The notes under the pieces are model-generated. The model saw only the letters and a program-made list of their open reading frames with translations. It was not told where the DNA came from and searched no databases. Position numbers and translations under genes: made by a program. Shown one piece after another: positions 40,170 through 48,686 of a stretch of DNA of 64,000 bases (position 1 is its first letter; the number at the start of each line of letters is the position of its first letter). Source of the DNA: Bacillus sp. SA1-12 (lineage in GTDB: Bacteria > Bacillota > Bacilli > Bacillales > Bacillaceae); assembly GCF_000981385.1 (NCBI RefSeq), contig NZ_LATZ01000130.1:1-64000 (forward strand). The letters are read 5' to 3'.

Positions 40170-41021
40170 TTAACCCTTCGTTCCACCTGCCGTTAATCCG
40201 GAAACAAAGTTCTTTTGTAACAAAATAAAGATAATGGCAATCGGAATACTGATTAAAATCGCACCAGCTGCAAAGGTCGTGTAGCTTGCTCCCATAACCT
40301 CATTTACCAGATTGTATAATCCGATTGGCAATGTATAAGATTCCGGTGTTCGCAAGATTGTTGATGACAACACAAAATCTCCAAGCGGGCCGGTAAAGCC
40401 ATTCATGGCAACAACGGCGATCATCGGCTTTGATAACGGCATAATAATTTGCCAAAAGATCCGGTTATTGCTTGCACCGTCGATCTTGGCACTTTCGTCT
40501 AGTGCAATCGGGATCGAATCCATATAGCCTTTCATCAAATAGGTATTCATTGGAATTTGTCCGCCGATGTACAGCAGGATTAACAGCCAATGACTATTCA
40601 TAAGCCCCAAAATCTGCGCTAAAACAAAGAGGGCGATTAACGCTGAAAATTGCGGAATCATTTGCAGCAATAAAAATAGGGTTAGCGCATTTTTTCTTCC
40701 TTTAAAGCGAAAACGAGAAAAGGCATATGCGGTAAAGGAAACGCTCAAAATTGTGCCAAGCATGGTGAATAAACTGATTTTTAAGGAGTTTACATACCAC
40801 TGGCCATATTGCAGACTTTCCTTTCCGGCAAATAACTCTTTATAGTGATCCAATGTTGGATTTTCCGGAATAATCGATGTACTGATTAAACTGTTACCAG
40901 GATTAAAGCTTGCTCCAACCGTCCAAAGTAAGGGGTAAATGATGATTACCGTCATGAATAGCAATAATAAATACGAGAAAGAAAGCCGAATAAATTTCGC
41001 TCTCTTCATATCTGTCAGCAT
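40170..41021 (-). CDS. ganQ: Galacto-oligosaccharide ABC transporter permease GanQ
   Basis: 283 residues, MalG-like. Six membrane helices and the EAA loop that docks the ATPase, here ESAKIDGASNNRIFWQIIMPLSKP (near residue 180). It forms the channel with GanP. No ATPase gene is in the operon; in B. subtilis the shared MsmX ATPase serves this importer, and the same is likely here. Starts four bases after the ganP stop. Confidence 0.94.
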   Translation of the reverse strand: MLTDMKRAKFIRLSFSYLLLLFMTVIIIYPLLWTVGASFNPGNSLISTSIIPENPTLDHYKELFAGKESLQYGQWYVNSLKISLFTMLGTILSVSFTAYAFSRFRFKGRKNALTLFLLLQMIPQFSALIALFVLAQILGLMNSHWLLILLYIGGQIPMNTYLMKGYMDSIPIALDESAKIDGASNNRIFWQIIMPLSKPMIAVVAMNGFTGPLGDFVLSSTILRTPESYTLPIGLYNLVNEVMGASYTTFAAGAILISIPIAIIFILLQKNFVSGLTAGGTKG

Positions 41022-41024
41022 CGC

Positions 41025-42281
41025 TTAAGCCCCCTCTTTAAAAGAATTTGTCCGTCTGAACTGCCATAATGCGATCGCAATGACAAAGACAGATAACAAA
41101 ATAGTTAGTGCTGCTGCTAAAGAATATTGACTTGATTGCATCGTCAATTTATAAATCCACGAAACTAAAATGTCGGTACCGCCAGCTGTCGATCCAGGTA
41201 CAGCAGGACCACCGCCGTTGAATAGATAAATAATATTGAAGTTATTAAAGTTAAATGTAAACTGAGTAATGATGATCGGTGCCATCGCAATTAAAATCAT
41301 CGGCATCGTAATATGCTTAAATTTTGCAAAAAACGAGGCGCCATCAATTGTCGCCGCTTCATAGAGATCCTCAGGAATCGATTGCAGAACCCCTGTGGTC
41401 ACAAGGAAGATATATGGGAATCCCAACCATCCCTGCATAAGGATGAGCGCTAATTTCGTCCAGCCTGCATCTGTCATCCACGGTATCGGATCAATCCCAA
41501 ATGCAGCTAAGATATCATTGTTAATTGCACCAAAGCTATCATTAAATAGCCCGGCAAAAATTAAAATTGTAACAAACCCCGGTACTGCCCAAGGCAACAC
41601 GAGGATGGTCCGAAAGAACTTTTTAAACCGAATCTCTTTTTGATTAACCACAACAGCCAATAAAATACCTAGGGCGACTTGAAGCGAGGAAGCAACAAGT
41701 GTCCAAATTACCGTCCACCCTAATACATCAAAAAAGGTAGAACGCCAAATATCAACTGTGAAAATTTGCAAAAATGTATCGAAACCAACCCAGTCTGTTA
41801 AATTTGCAGGCGGAGAATGGTATAAATCATAGTTGGTAAAAGCTAAGGCAAAACTGAATAAGATTGGAAAAATAACAGCAAAAACTAGAATAAATAATGA
41901 TGGACCACTTACAACATATGGATAGCCCTGAGAAATCAAATTATGGTACTGCTCCTTAAGAGAGCTTATCTCTTTCTTATCGTCCCGCATTTCCCCAGTT
42001 TTATAGGCATCCTTTAAATTCAAATAATAAACAGCAAGGCCAAAGCATGTCACAATGACTGCAATAATCCCCTCTGCCAATAAAAAAATGGAATTATCCC
42101 GCGGTACTTCTGTTCCAAGTGTAAAGAGTCCCCAAAAGCCCATATTTAAGAGATCTCCAAACACGATAAAAAACGCAGCACCAAGAATGATAAACATCAA
42201 TCCCTTTACCCATTGCTTATTGTAAAATTGGCCGAGCCCTGGAATGATGGATAAAAGTAAGGCTATTTTACGATGTTGCAT
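41025..42281 (-). CDS. ganP: Galacto-oligosaccharide ABC transporter permease GanP
   Basis: 418 residues from the ATG at 42281 (GAGGTG six bases upstream; a GTG three codons earlier overlaps that site). MalF-like, with eight or so membrane helices: the first two are separated from the core by a cytoplasmic stretch ending KEISSLKEQYHNLISQGYPY. The EAA loop is EDLYEAATIDGASFFAKFKHI near residue 315. Partner of GanQ in uptake of galactan fragments. Confidence 0.94.
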   Translation of the reverse strand: MQHRKIALLLSIIPGLGQFYNKQWVKGLMFIILGAAFFIVFGDLLNMGFWGLFTLGTEVPRDNSIFLLAEGIIAVIVTCFGLAVYYLNLKDAYKTGEMRDDKKEISSLKEQYHNLISQGYPYVVSGPSLFILVFAVIFPILFSFALAFTNYDLYHSPPANLTDWVGFDTFLQIFTVDIWRSTFFDVLGWTVIWTLVASSLQVALGILLAVVVNQKEIRFKKFFRTILVLPWAVPGFVTILIFAGLFNDSFGAINNDILAAFGIDPIPWMTDAGWTKLALILMQGWLGFPYIFLVTTGVLQSIPEDLYEAATIDGASFFAKFKHITMPMILIAMAPIIITQFTFNFNNFNIIYLFNGGGPAVPGSTAGGTDILVSWIYKLTMQSSQYSLAAALTILLSVFVIAIALWQFRRTNSFKEGA

Positions 42282-42326
42282 CTTTTTCACCTCTTTTTCG
42301 ATACGATTCTTTAGCCCTTATAATAA

Positions 42327-42355
42327 TGGTGTCAAGCCTACTAGAGCTGACACCA
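42327..42355 (-). terminator. Intercistronic hairpin after ganS
   Basis: TGGTGTCA...TGACACCA stem between ganS and ganP without a strong T run. It may protect the 3' end of ganS mRNA and lower expression of the membrane genes, as is common behind binding-protein genes. Confidence 0.6.
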
Positions 42356-42407
42356 CATTTCTTAAAGATGATTGCTTTTTAAAAATAAAGTTCTGTTAAA
42401 CGGTCTT

Positions 42408-42534
42408 GATTTCCGCTTCAGGCGTTCGCTTTTTAGCAGTGGTCCGGGAGCCTCTCCTCAGCGCCATGCACTTTTGGGGCCTCCCCTGTACTGTTGCTCC
42501 TGTAGGAGTCTCGCACCTATCCGCTCCAATCAAC
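42408..42534 (+). repeat. GC-rich Bacillaceae intergenic element, copy 3
   Basis: GATTTCCGCTTCAGGCG, TTCGCTTTTTAGC, CCTCCCCTGTACTGTTGCTCC, TGTAGGAGTCTCGCACC and the end CGCTCCAATCAAC match copy 2 in order. It sits inside the gan operon between ganS and ganP. Confidence 0.8.
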
Positions 42535-42586
42535 AAAGTGCAGATTCCTATCAATCTACTAACCTTAAAGTTTTCGAAAACAGGGC

Positions 42587-43864
42587 TTATTTACCGCCGT
42601 GCTTAGCTTCTATTTGACCTTTAATGGTCTCTACCGCCTGATCTAGAGCTTGCTTCGGTTCGGCTTTTCCTGTTGCAATGGTTTGTAATGCTGCATCAGT
42701 TGGCAGCCATACTTCATTCATCTCAGGAATATTTGGCGTTAACACTGAGAACTGGGATTGCTCTGCAACCGCTTTTGCTGCTTCACTTTCCGTAACAACC
42801 GGATCATTTGCTAAAGCTTGGACAGCTGGAACCTCTTGTGTAATTTCATATCTCTTTTTCGAGTTTTCTTCGTTCGCTAAGAAAGCAACTAATTCCTCTG
42901 CTAAATCAGCATTTTTTGAATAAGAACTGACATTGTAGCTTTTTACACCAATGAATGAACTCATGTTTTTACCATTTGAAAGCTCAGGTAATTTTGTTAC
43001 TCCGTAATTCACTCCTGCTTTTTTGAATGGTTCGATGTTCCACGGACCTGAAATGACAGCAGCAGCTTTTCCTTCTGTAAAGAGTGATTCTAATACGTTA
43101 ATCCCTTGCTCCCCAACGATACCTGCCGGGAATAATCCTTCTTTATAGAACTTTTGAATAGATGCTGCGCCTTCAATCGCACCTTCATTATTTAATCCGA
43201 TATCTGACGGATTATAGCTGCCATTCTCTTCTTGTGCAAAAATGTAGCCGCCATAACCGCTCATAACACTTTGCGCATAATAGATTTGATCAAATAACGC
43301 TAACAAACCGTAATTCTCACCTTTTGTTAATTCCTTAGAAAGCTCATACCACTCATCTAACGTTTTTGGTAATTGGTCTTCAGAAATAATGTCTTTATTA
43401 TAGTAAAGCATGGTTGTTTCTACTGCTTTTGGCAATCCGTAAACTTTGTTATCAACTTTTTGCGATTGCATCGCAGCTTCTGTATAAAGACCTTGAATAT
43501 CTTCGCTGACATTTAGTTCTTTAATTAACCCTTCTGTAACAGCGGTTCCAATTTGGTCACCAGGCATTGTCAACACATCAGGACCCGTACCAGCAGGGCC
43601 ATCAAGACGCAAGTCTTCAATTTGTTTCGCATAAGGCTTCTCTACAACCTTTACAGTTACATCATGCTCTTCTTCAAATTTTGAAATCGCCTCTTCAATA
43701 CCGGCAGATTTCTCTATATCTTCCCAAACGATTAATTCTTTCGTTTTCGTTGCTTCATTGACAGCCGAACCTTGTCCGCTGTCTTCCTGAGGTCCGCAGC
43801 CAACTAAAGCTAAACTTAATGCAAAACCACTTACTACTCCGAATAATTTTTTATAGCTCTTCAT
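42587..43864 (-). CDS. ganS: Galacto-oligosaccharide-binding lipoprotein
   Basis: 425 residues from the ATG at 43864, seven bases after AAAGGATG. Lipoprotein signal with lipobox LALVGC (cysteine about 23). The rest is a MalE-type extracellular binding fold, with ELIVWEDIEKSAGIEEAISKFEEEH at the start and the family stretch GKAAAVISGPWNIEPFKKAG near residue 260. It is anchored outside the membrane and hands galactan oligosaccharides to GanPQ. First gene of the operon, directly under the GanR-regulated promoter. Confidence 0.94.
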   Translation of the reverse strand: MKSYKKLFGVVSGFALSLALVGCGPQEDSGQGSAVNEATKTKELIVWEDIEKSAGIEEAISKFEEEHDVTVKVVEKPYAKQIEDLRLDGPAGTGPDVLTMPGDQIGTAVTEGLIKELNVSEDIQGLYTEAAMQSQKVDNKVYGLPKAVETTMLYYNKDIISEDQLPKTLDEWYELSKELTKGENYGLLALFDQIYYAQSVMSGYGGYIFAQEENGSYNPSDIGLNNEGAIEGAASIQKFYKEGLFPAGIVGEQGINVLESLFTEGKAAAVISGPWNIEPFKKAGVNYGVTKLPELSNGKNMSSFIGVKSYNVSSYSKNADLAEELVAFLANEENSKKRYEITQEVPAVQALANDPVVTESEAAKAVAEQSQFSVLTPNIPEMNEVWLPTDAALQTIATGKAEPKQALDQAVETIKGQIEAKHGGK

Positions 43865-43897
43865 GGAAATACATCCTTTCAAATAAAATAACTGCAA

Positions 43898-43976
43898 GCG
43901 TTTTACTAAAAATAATATAGCACTCTGAAGAAAAGTTGTAAACAATTATTTTACCAATACAAGTAAAACTTTTTAC
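43898..43976 (-). promoter_or_regulatory. gan operon promoter with GanR operators
   Basis: Minus strand: TTTACA (43937-43942), 17 bases, TATATT (43914-43919). A perfect dyad GTAAAA-CT-TTTTAC lies at 43963-43976 upstream of the -35; GTAAAA-TAATT-GTTTAC overlaps the -35; and GTAAAACGCTTGC (43898-43910) sits just after the -10 and also resembles a CcpA site with mismatches. The same dyad occurs before ganR. Confidence 0.7.
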
Positions 43977-44047
43977 GAAAAAGATAAAACCCAAGGAAAA
44001 TAAGGGGGCAAAACGAGGATTTGCCATACTCAGTTAGCTGAAAACGC

Positions 44048-44082
44048 AAAAAAAATAACTCAGTTAAGCCCAAGTTATTTTT
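44048..44082 (-). terminator. Terminator of ganR
   Basis: AAAATAACTTGGGCTTAACTGAGTTATTTT followed by TTTTG on the minus strand, a few bases after the ganR stop. Confidence 0.8.
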
Positions 44083-44093
44083 CTCTCACTATT

Positions 44094-45086
44094 TTAATTT
44101 GTACTCTTTCTAATAACCAATTCTGATCCGAGGTATAAAGTTTTCACGATTTTACGTTTTTTTACTACGCGTTCCAGCAATAACTCAATCGCATTTTTAC
44201 AGATTTCATGCAGATCAATATGGAAGGTTGTTAAAGGCGGTGATACATATTTCGCAACACTAATATTATTGATGCTGATAATACTTACTCGATTCGGAAT
44301 TGCAATGCCATTTTCATTCAATGCCTGAAGGCAGCCCACGGCGATCGGGTCAGCTGCTATAAAGAATGCAGTCGGTAACTCTTCACCTAAGTCTTTAATC
44401 GCCCTTTGCATCAGATGATAGCCATTCTCCACAGAAAACCCTCTATGAATAAAAAGATAATCTTCGTTTAAAAGACCCTTTTCCATCATATATTGACGGA
44501 AGGTTTGTTCCCGAATATCCATTTCATCTTCATCAGTGTTAGGGTTATGATAGGTTCCCCCAATCAACCCTATGTCACGATGTCCTTTTTCAATTAAAAA
44601 GTCAATTGTTTTTTTGGTGATTTGCGCCAGATTAGGCCTTACAGAATCAAAATGATCCGGGTCCGGCGTGTAATCAATAAAGACCCCATTGGCTGTTATT
44701 CCCCTTAGATAGGCTAATTCATTATCTGAAAACGAACCTACTGCAATAAATCCTTCTATGTTATCAGGAATTCTTGAAATACCTTCCGTAATTTTATAGG
44801 TTGTTAGCTCAACATTAAATTCTCCTGCCAGCTTTTCAATCTCTAAGCGCATCGTTTTAAAATAAACATCCTCTAATTCTTCCTTATCTGTCAGCCAGTA
44901 TAAAAAAGCAATATTTTTCACTAAATGCCTGATCATCTTTTTTCTGTAATTTAGTCTATCAGCTACCTCATAAATTTTGTCCCTTGTCTCATCTGGTACA
45001 GAAAGGCTAAGATCATTATTTAAAACACGAGATACTGTAGAAATGGAAAACCCTGATGCCTCTGCAACATCTTTAATGGTCGCCAT
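44094..45086 (-). CDS. ganR: LacI-family repressor of the gan operon
   Basis: 330 residues from the ATG at 45086, close after GGAGGTGGGGAGA. The N-terminal LacI helix-turn-helix and hinge read TIKDVAEASGFSISTVSRVLNN. The effector domain is of the periplasmic-binding type, with VFIDYTPDPDHFDSV, DIGLIGGTYHNP and PTAFFIAADPIAVGCLQAL. It represses ganSPQAB and probably itself; in B. subtilis the inducer is a galactan oligosaccharide. It lies upstream of the operon in the same direction with its own terminator. Confidence 0.93.
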   Translation of the reverse strand: MATIKDVAEASGFSISTVSRVLNNDLSLSVPDETRDKIYEVADRLNYRKKMIRHLVKNIAFLYWLTDKEELEDVYFKTMRLEIEKLAGEFNVELTTYKITEGISRIPDNIEGFIAVGSFSDNELAYLRGITANGVFIDYTPDPDHFDSVRPNLAQITKKTIDFLIEKGHRDIGLIGGTYHNPNTDEDEMDIREQTFRQYMMEKGLLNEDYLFIHRGFSVENGYHLMQRAIKDLGEELPTAFFIAADPIAVGCLQALNENGIAIPNRVSIISINNISVAKYVSPPLTTFHIDLHEICKNAIELLLERVVKKRKIVKTLYLGSELVIRKSTN

Positions 45087-45137
45087 TCTCCCCACCTCCA
45101 TCATTTATATCCTTTACTTTTCAACGAATATGCACAA

Positions 45138-45151
45138 GTAAAATATTTTAC
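45138..45151 (-). promoter_or_regulatory. GanR operator at the ganR promoter
   Basis: Perfect dyad GTAAAA-TA-TTTTAC, the same arms and spacer length as the site before ganS, about 50 bases upstream of the ganR start. It suggests autorepression. The rest of the 45152-45463 gap shows no feature I can name. Confidence 0.7.
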
Positions 45152-45463
45152 TAATATTTTTACCTAAATTTCCATAAATGTCAAGGGGAGAAAGGATTTT
45201 TCTGTAAATGAGAACAAAAGACTGCTTCCTTCACTTCGGCACTGGATGCTGAATCCTTACCACTAGTCGTTGTTCCGCCAGACGTTGAAAAGAATTTAAT
45301 GTCACTTTCCATAAAGCATCCGCTACACGTTTCTGGTTATTTTAAAAGCTATTATTAATATGATCAACACGGTTACACTAAAACAGCTCATCAAGAGCGA
45401 CACCTTAATTGTTGCTAGTTTCACACCATTTTTAATGATCAGGTAAAACTTAGCGATCAACCT

Positions 45464-45817
45464 TTATTCATCCAATTCTTTATAATGTTTTCTTGTACTA
45501 ATGAAATGTGAGGCTAAATAGATAAAAATGTAGATTGGGAACGAATAAATCGATTTCCAATGATTAGGCTCGTATAAGTCGAGCCATTTAAAAATTGGCT
45601 CTCCAATAAAAGCTGCCCCAGATCCAAAGATAATTGCTTTAATGATTGGACTTCTATGCGGCTTGAATTGAATAAAAAACATCACTGTAACAGGAAGAAC
45701 TGTTAGGTCCCAAGGTCCAAAGGCAGGAATGGTTGGAATCATTAATGCATAAGCATCTTCCATTTGCCTATGTACTTCTTCATTTTTCTTCAACTTATAT
45801 TCACCACTTAGGTTCAA
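45464..45817 (-). CDS. CBO0543-family membrane protein, possibly N-terminally truncated
   Basis: 117 residues with three predicted helices. GPWDLTVLPVTVMFFIQFKPH, then FIGEPIFKWLDLYEPNHWKSIYSFPIYI, are typical of the C-terminal half of CBO0543-type proteins, which have no known function. The only start near is a TTG without a clear ribosome site; the frame stays open for about 35 further codons upstream with no ATG, and the family is usually 150-190 residues, so the N-terminus is probably lost. It lies beside a clearly broken relative. Confidence 0.6.
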   Translation of the reverse strand: MNLSGEYKLKKNEEVHRQMEDAYALMIPTIPAFGPWDLTVLPVTVMFFIQFKPHRSPIIKAIIFGSGAAFIGEPIFKWLDLYEPNHWKSIYSFPIYIFIYLASHFISTRKHYKELDE

Positions 45818-45984
45818 GGTCTTTTGAGTATTTAACGATTCTGCCCTGTATGTTGGAAAAATAGCTTTCTTAGCTTTCCTTATAAAGGAAGGCCAGGTTT
45901 TGCAACTTTATTTCACTTTACAAATCGGTATGTGAAAATAAAAAATTAGGAAGATCGCACACGAAAAACAACAGAGGATCCATG

Positions 45985-46414
45985 CTAATAATGGCTTTTA
46001 TGATGAAGAATGATACCTATAAAAATAAAAAACCATACAATGAATGACCACCAAAAATCCCATCCATTGTGATAAGACAACAGATTTAATAATAAAAATA
46101 AACAAACAAGTCCAAAGGAAAATATAGCAGAATTGTTTAAACAAATGGGACGTATATGGATATTGCGAGAGAAAAACGACTACAATTAGGGGTATGTTCG
46201 TAAACGCGATAAAAAAGTCAGCTATCGTATGATTTGGTACTAAAAAAGCTTTACGGAAATACTAATGTGTGTTCATATGTAATGATCGTGATAAAGAAGT
46301 CTACACTAATCGCGAAAATGACTGTGGGATAGTCATTTTTCCAGTTTTTCCAAGCAGAAATAAGTAGAATGACCGTAAACAACAAGGAAAACAAATCGAT
46401 AGCTTTTGTGGCAT
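45985..46414 (-). pseudogene. CBO0543-family membrane protein, broken by frameshifts
   Basis: Reading the minus strand from an ATG at 46414 (GGAGG six bases upstream), a continuous family-like protein of about 143 residues can be joined only across three frame changes. The pieces are MPQK then AIDLFSLLFTVILLISAW; ...ITIITYEHTLVF then RKAFLVPNHTIADFFIAF; ...FIFIIKSVV then YHNGWDFWWSFIVWFF, ending IILHHKSHY. NHTIADFFIAF and HNGWDFWW are family-like segments. Breaks are near 46402, 46255 and 46065. Either a decayed gene or sequencing indels. Confidence 0.7.
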
Positions 46415-46673
46415 GATGTTCCTCCAAGAGAATCTTTTAACAAGATGTATTAAAAATTATGCCCCATTTTTAATAATAGCTATCATAAATTCCTAATACC
46501 TTCCTTCTTTAACTAGAAACACAACTCCTTGTGAACTCTGAAGATCTCCTTTTTACTTTTTCTCTCTATTACGTTTCATACAGTATTTCATCGGTAAGAG
46601 CTGAAGTTAAAAAATTTTGTTTCAAAGGTAAAAAATGTTAAACTATTGCTATCTTAATTATGGAGGATTAGTA

Positions 46674-47258
46674 ATGGTGAATGTCTCAGATCTACGTAAA
46701 CCTGGTTATGAAATATCCCCTCAATTTTTAAATCGATGGTCTCCGAGGTCTTTCTTGGAAAAGGATGTACCCGAGGATGTTCTTTTCAGTGTTTTCGAGG
46801 CCGCACGTTGGGCTCCATCCGCTTCGAACCAGCAACCATGGAATTTTATTATCGCCCGTACGAAAGAAGATCGTGAAAAATTTTATTCCTTTATCATGCA
46901 AGGAAACCTTGTTTGGTGTAAAAAAGCTCCTGTATTAGCTGTCATTATCTCAAAAACAACAACTGAGCGGGGATTTAACGCTTGGCATGCTTTTGATGCA
47001 GGTACAGCTTGGGGATATCTTGCTTTAGAAGCCAGCCGCAAAGGTTTAATCACCCACGCTATGGGAGGATTTGAAAAAGAGAGAGCACGTGAAGCTTTAA
47101 ACGTACCTGATGGTTACGAACTTCATGCTGTTATCGCCATTGGCTATCAAGGTGAAAAGGATGTTCTGCCAGAGAATCTTCAGGAGCGTGAACAGCCAAG
47201 CACTCGCCGTCCATTGAACGAATCGCTTTTTGAAGGTAGTTTTAGGGAAGGTTCTTAA
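46674..47258 (+). CDS. Nitroreductase-family FMN oxidoreductase
   Basis: 194 residues from the ATG at 46674, behind GGAGG; the frame is open 13 codons upstream without a site. FMN/NADPH-binding segments are RWSPRSF, FEAARWAPSASNQQPWNF and YLALEASRKGLITHAMGGF, with IAIGYQGE near the end. Such enzymes reduce nitro compounds, quinones or enones with NAD(P)H as homodimers. It lies in the direction opposite to, and 1 kb from, the mhq quinone cluster, so a role in quinone reduction is possible but unproved. Confidence 0.88.
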   Translation: MVNVSDLRKPGYEISPQFLNRWSPRSFLEKDVPEDVLFSVFEAARWAPSASNQQPWNFIIARTKEDREKFYSFIMQGNLVWCKKAPVLAVIISKTTTERGFNAWHAFDAGTAWGYLALEASRKGLITHAMGGFEKERAREALNVPDGYELHAVIAIGYQGEKDVLPENLQEREQPSTRRPLNESLFEGSFREGS

Positions 47259-47282
47259 CTAGTTATATTAGAAATTAAATCG

Positions 47283-47320
47283 TAAAAACACACCTTTGGT
47301 ATTTCTTGGTGTGTTTTTAC
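47283..47320 (+). terminator. Terminator of the nitroreductase gene
   Basis: AAAAACACACC-TTTGGTATTTCTT-GGTGTGTTTTT, a perfect stem with T-run. Confidence 0.88.
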
Positions 47321-47432
47321 GCCTTTTAAGTACACTGCAAAATTAAATGAGTTCATTACATTAATAGTAAATACTTACAAGATAAAGACGACTGGTAATG
47401 TAATGCTCCAAGATCGGCTACTAACACAACCA

Positions 47433-47921
47433 TTAATGATCGGTTATCTGTTGATTTTGCTTTACTTGATCCACTTTCTTTATTAAGCCAACGAAGCCTC
47501 TAATTGTAAACAAAGTAAAATTTACACTTCCAAACGTATGGAGCGGTGACCATTTTTTCCATTTAAATAATCTTGAATTTTCCTCTAAATACCATTGAGC
47601 AAAACTCATGGGAACACTAAAAATTAAGCTTTTTAAAAGGATTTTATCCAGACGATCGTTATAGGATATTTTCACCCAGATGACACTTAAAAGCGGAAAG
47701 AATAATACATCATAAATAATATTTGTTTTAAAGATTGTTGGAAAAGGGCGAACTGGATAGGAAACTCTTTTGGTTCCTACAACGTAAGCATCGACAAGAG
47801 TTGCCAGAACTCCTTTTGAGAAAAAAATGAGCAAATTTTCCCTCATTTTTGGACCTCTAAATAAAAATGGCAAAGAAATGAAACAAAGTACATTAAGCAA
47901 ATTTAATAATTTTTTCTCCAT
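47433..47921 (-). CDS. CBO0543-family membrane protein
   Basis: 162 residues, about four to five predicted helices, apparently full length. Family-like stretches are FLFRGPKMRENLLIFFSKGVL, VGTKRVSYPVRPFPTIFKTNI and WYLEENSRLFKWKKWSPLHTFG. Function unknown; common in spore formers. ATG with a weak AAAGG upstream. Third relative within 2.5 kb, suggesting local duplication. Confidence 0.78.
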   Translation of the reverse strand: MEKKLLNLLNVLCFISLPFLFRGPKMRENLLIFFSKGVLATLVDAYVVGTKRVSYPVRPFPTIFKTNIIYDVLFFPLLSVIWVKISYNDRLDKILLKSLIFSVPMSFAQWYLEENSRLFKWKKWSPLHTFGSVNFTLFTIRGFVGLIKKVDQVKQNQQITDH

Positions 47922-48068
47922 AAAGGTACCAGCCTTTCAAACAGTAAAAATTTGATACCTTTAAAATTTCCTATTCTAAAAAGTTTTATCCTTCACTTTT
48001 CAAAACGCTTCTTGGATGCACTATATTGAATATCACATAAGCCCTATTCTTACTAAAAAATTCAACTA

Positions 48069-48686
48069 TTAATGAATCGATAATAAATGACGATACCACT
48101 TTGCCGCTGCTTCAACTTCCTCAACTGTCAATTGATGACCTTTATTTTCCCAAAGAAGTTCCACATTGGCATTTGCATGTTCTAATAACGATTGCAATTC
48201 AGATGATTCCTGCGGTGAACAGATCGGATCATTTGTCCCAGCGGCAATAAATACAGACTTTCCTGACAAATCCGGAAGCTCAATGCCCCTTATTGGTACC
48301 ATTGGATGGTGAAGAATGGCTCCCTTTAATGCTTCTTGGTAATGAAAAAATAAACTCGCAGCAATATTGGCACCGTTAGAATAACCAATAGCTATAATAT
48401 TACCTCTGTCAAACTCATACTTTTCTGCTGCTACATCAAGAAACTCATTTAACTCCTTTGTCCGGAAAATAAGGTCTTCTTCATCAAACACTCCTTCTGC
48501 TAATCTGCGGAAGAATCGAGGCATCCCATTTTCCAATACATTCCCGCGAACGCTAAGAACGGAAGCCTCATCATCAATTCTTCCCGCAAGAGGTAAAAGA
48601 TCTAATTCATTTCCCCCAGTACCATGCAGCAATAATAACGTTGGTTTTGTTTCATCTTTCCCCTTATTAAACAAATGCTTCATCAT
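48069..48686 (-). CDS. mhqD: Carboxylesterase-type hydrolase MhqD
   Basis: 205 residues, alpha/beta hydrolase of the phospholipase/carboxylesterase group. Oxyanion-side motif LLLLHGTGGNELDLLPLA, nucleophile in IAIGYSNGANIA (Ser about 103), acid in AAGTNDPICS and histidine in WENKGHQLT. Near-identical in key stretches to B. subtilis MhqD, induced by methylhydroquinone and catechol. It overlaps the upstream dioxygenase by four bases (ATGATGA), so translation is coupled; GGAGGGAGA precedes the start. Last gene of the mhqO operon here. Confidence 0.92.
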   Translation of the reverse strand: MMKHLFNKGKDETKPTLLLLHGTGGNELDLLPLAGRIDDEASVLSVRGNVLENGMPRFFRRLAEGVFDEEDLIFRTKELNEFLDVAAEKYEFDRGNIIAIGYSNGANIAASLFFHYQEALKGAILHHPMVPIRGIELPDLSGKSVFIAAGTNDPICSPQESSELQSLLEHANANVELLWENKGHQLTVEEVEAAAKWYRHLLSIH

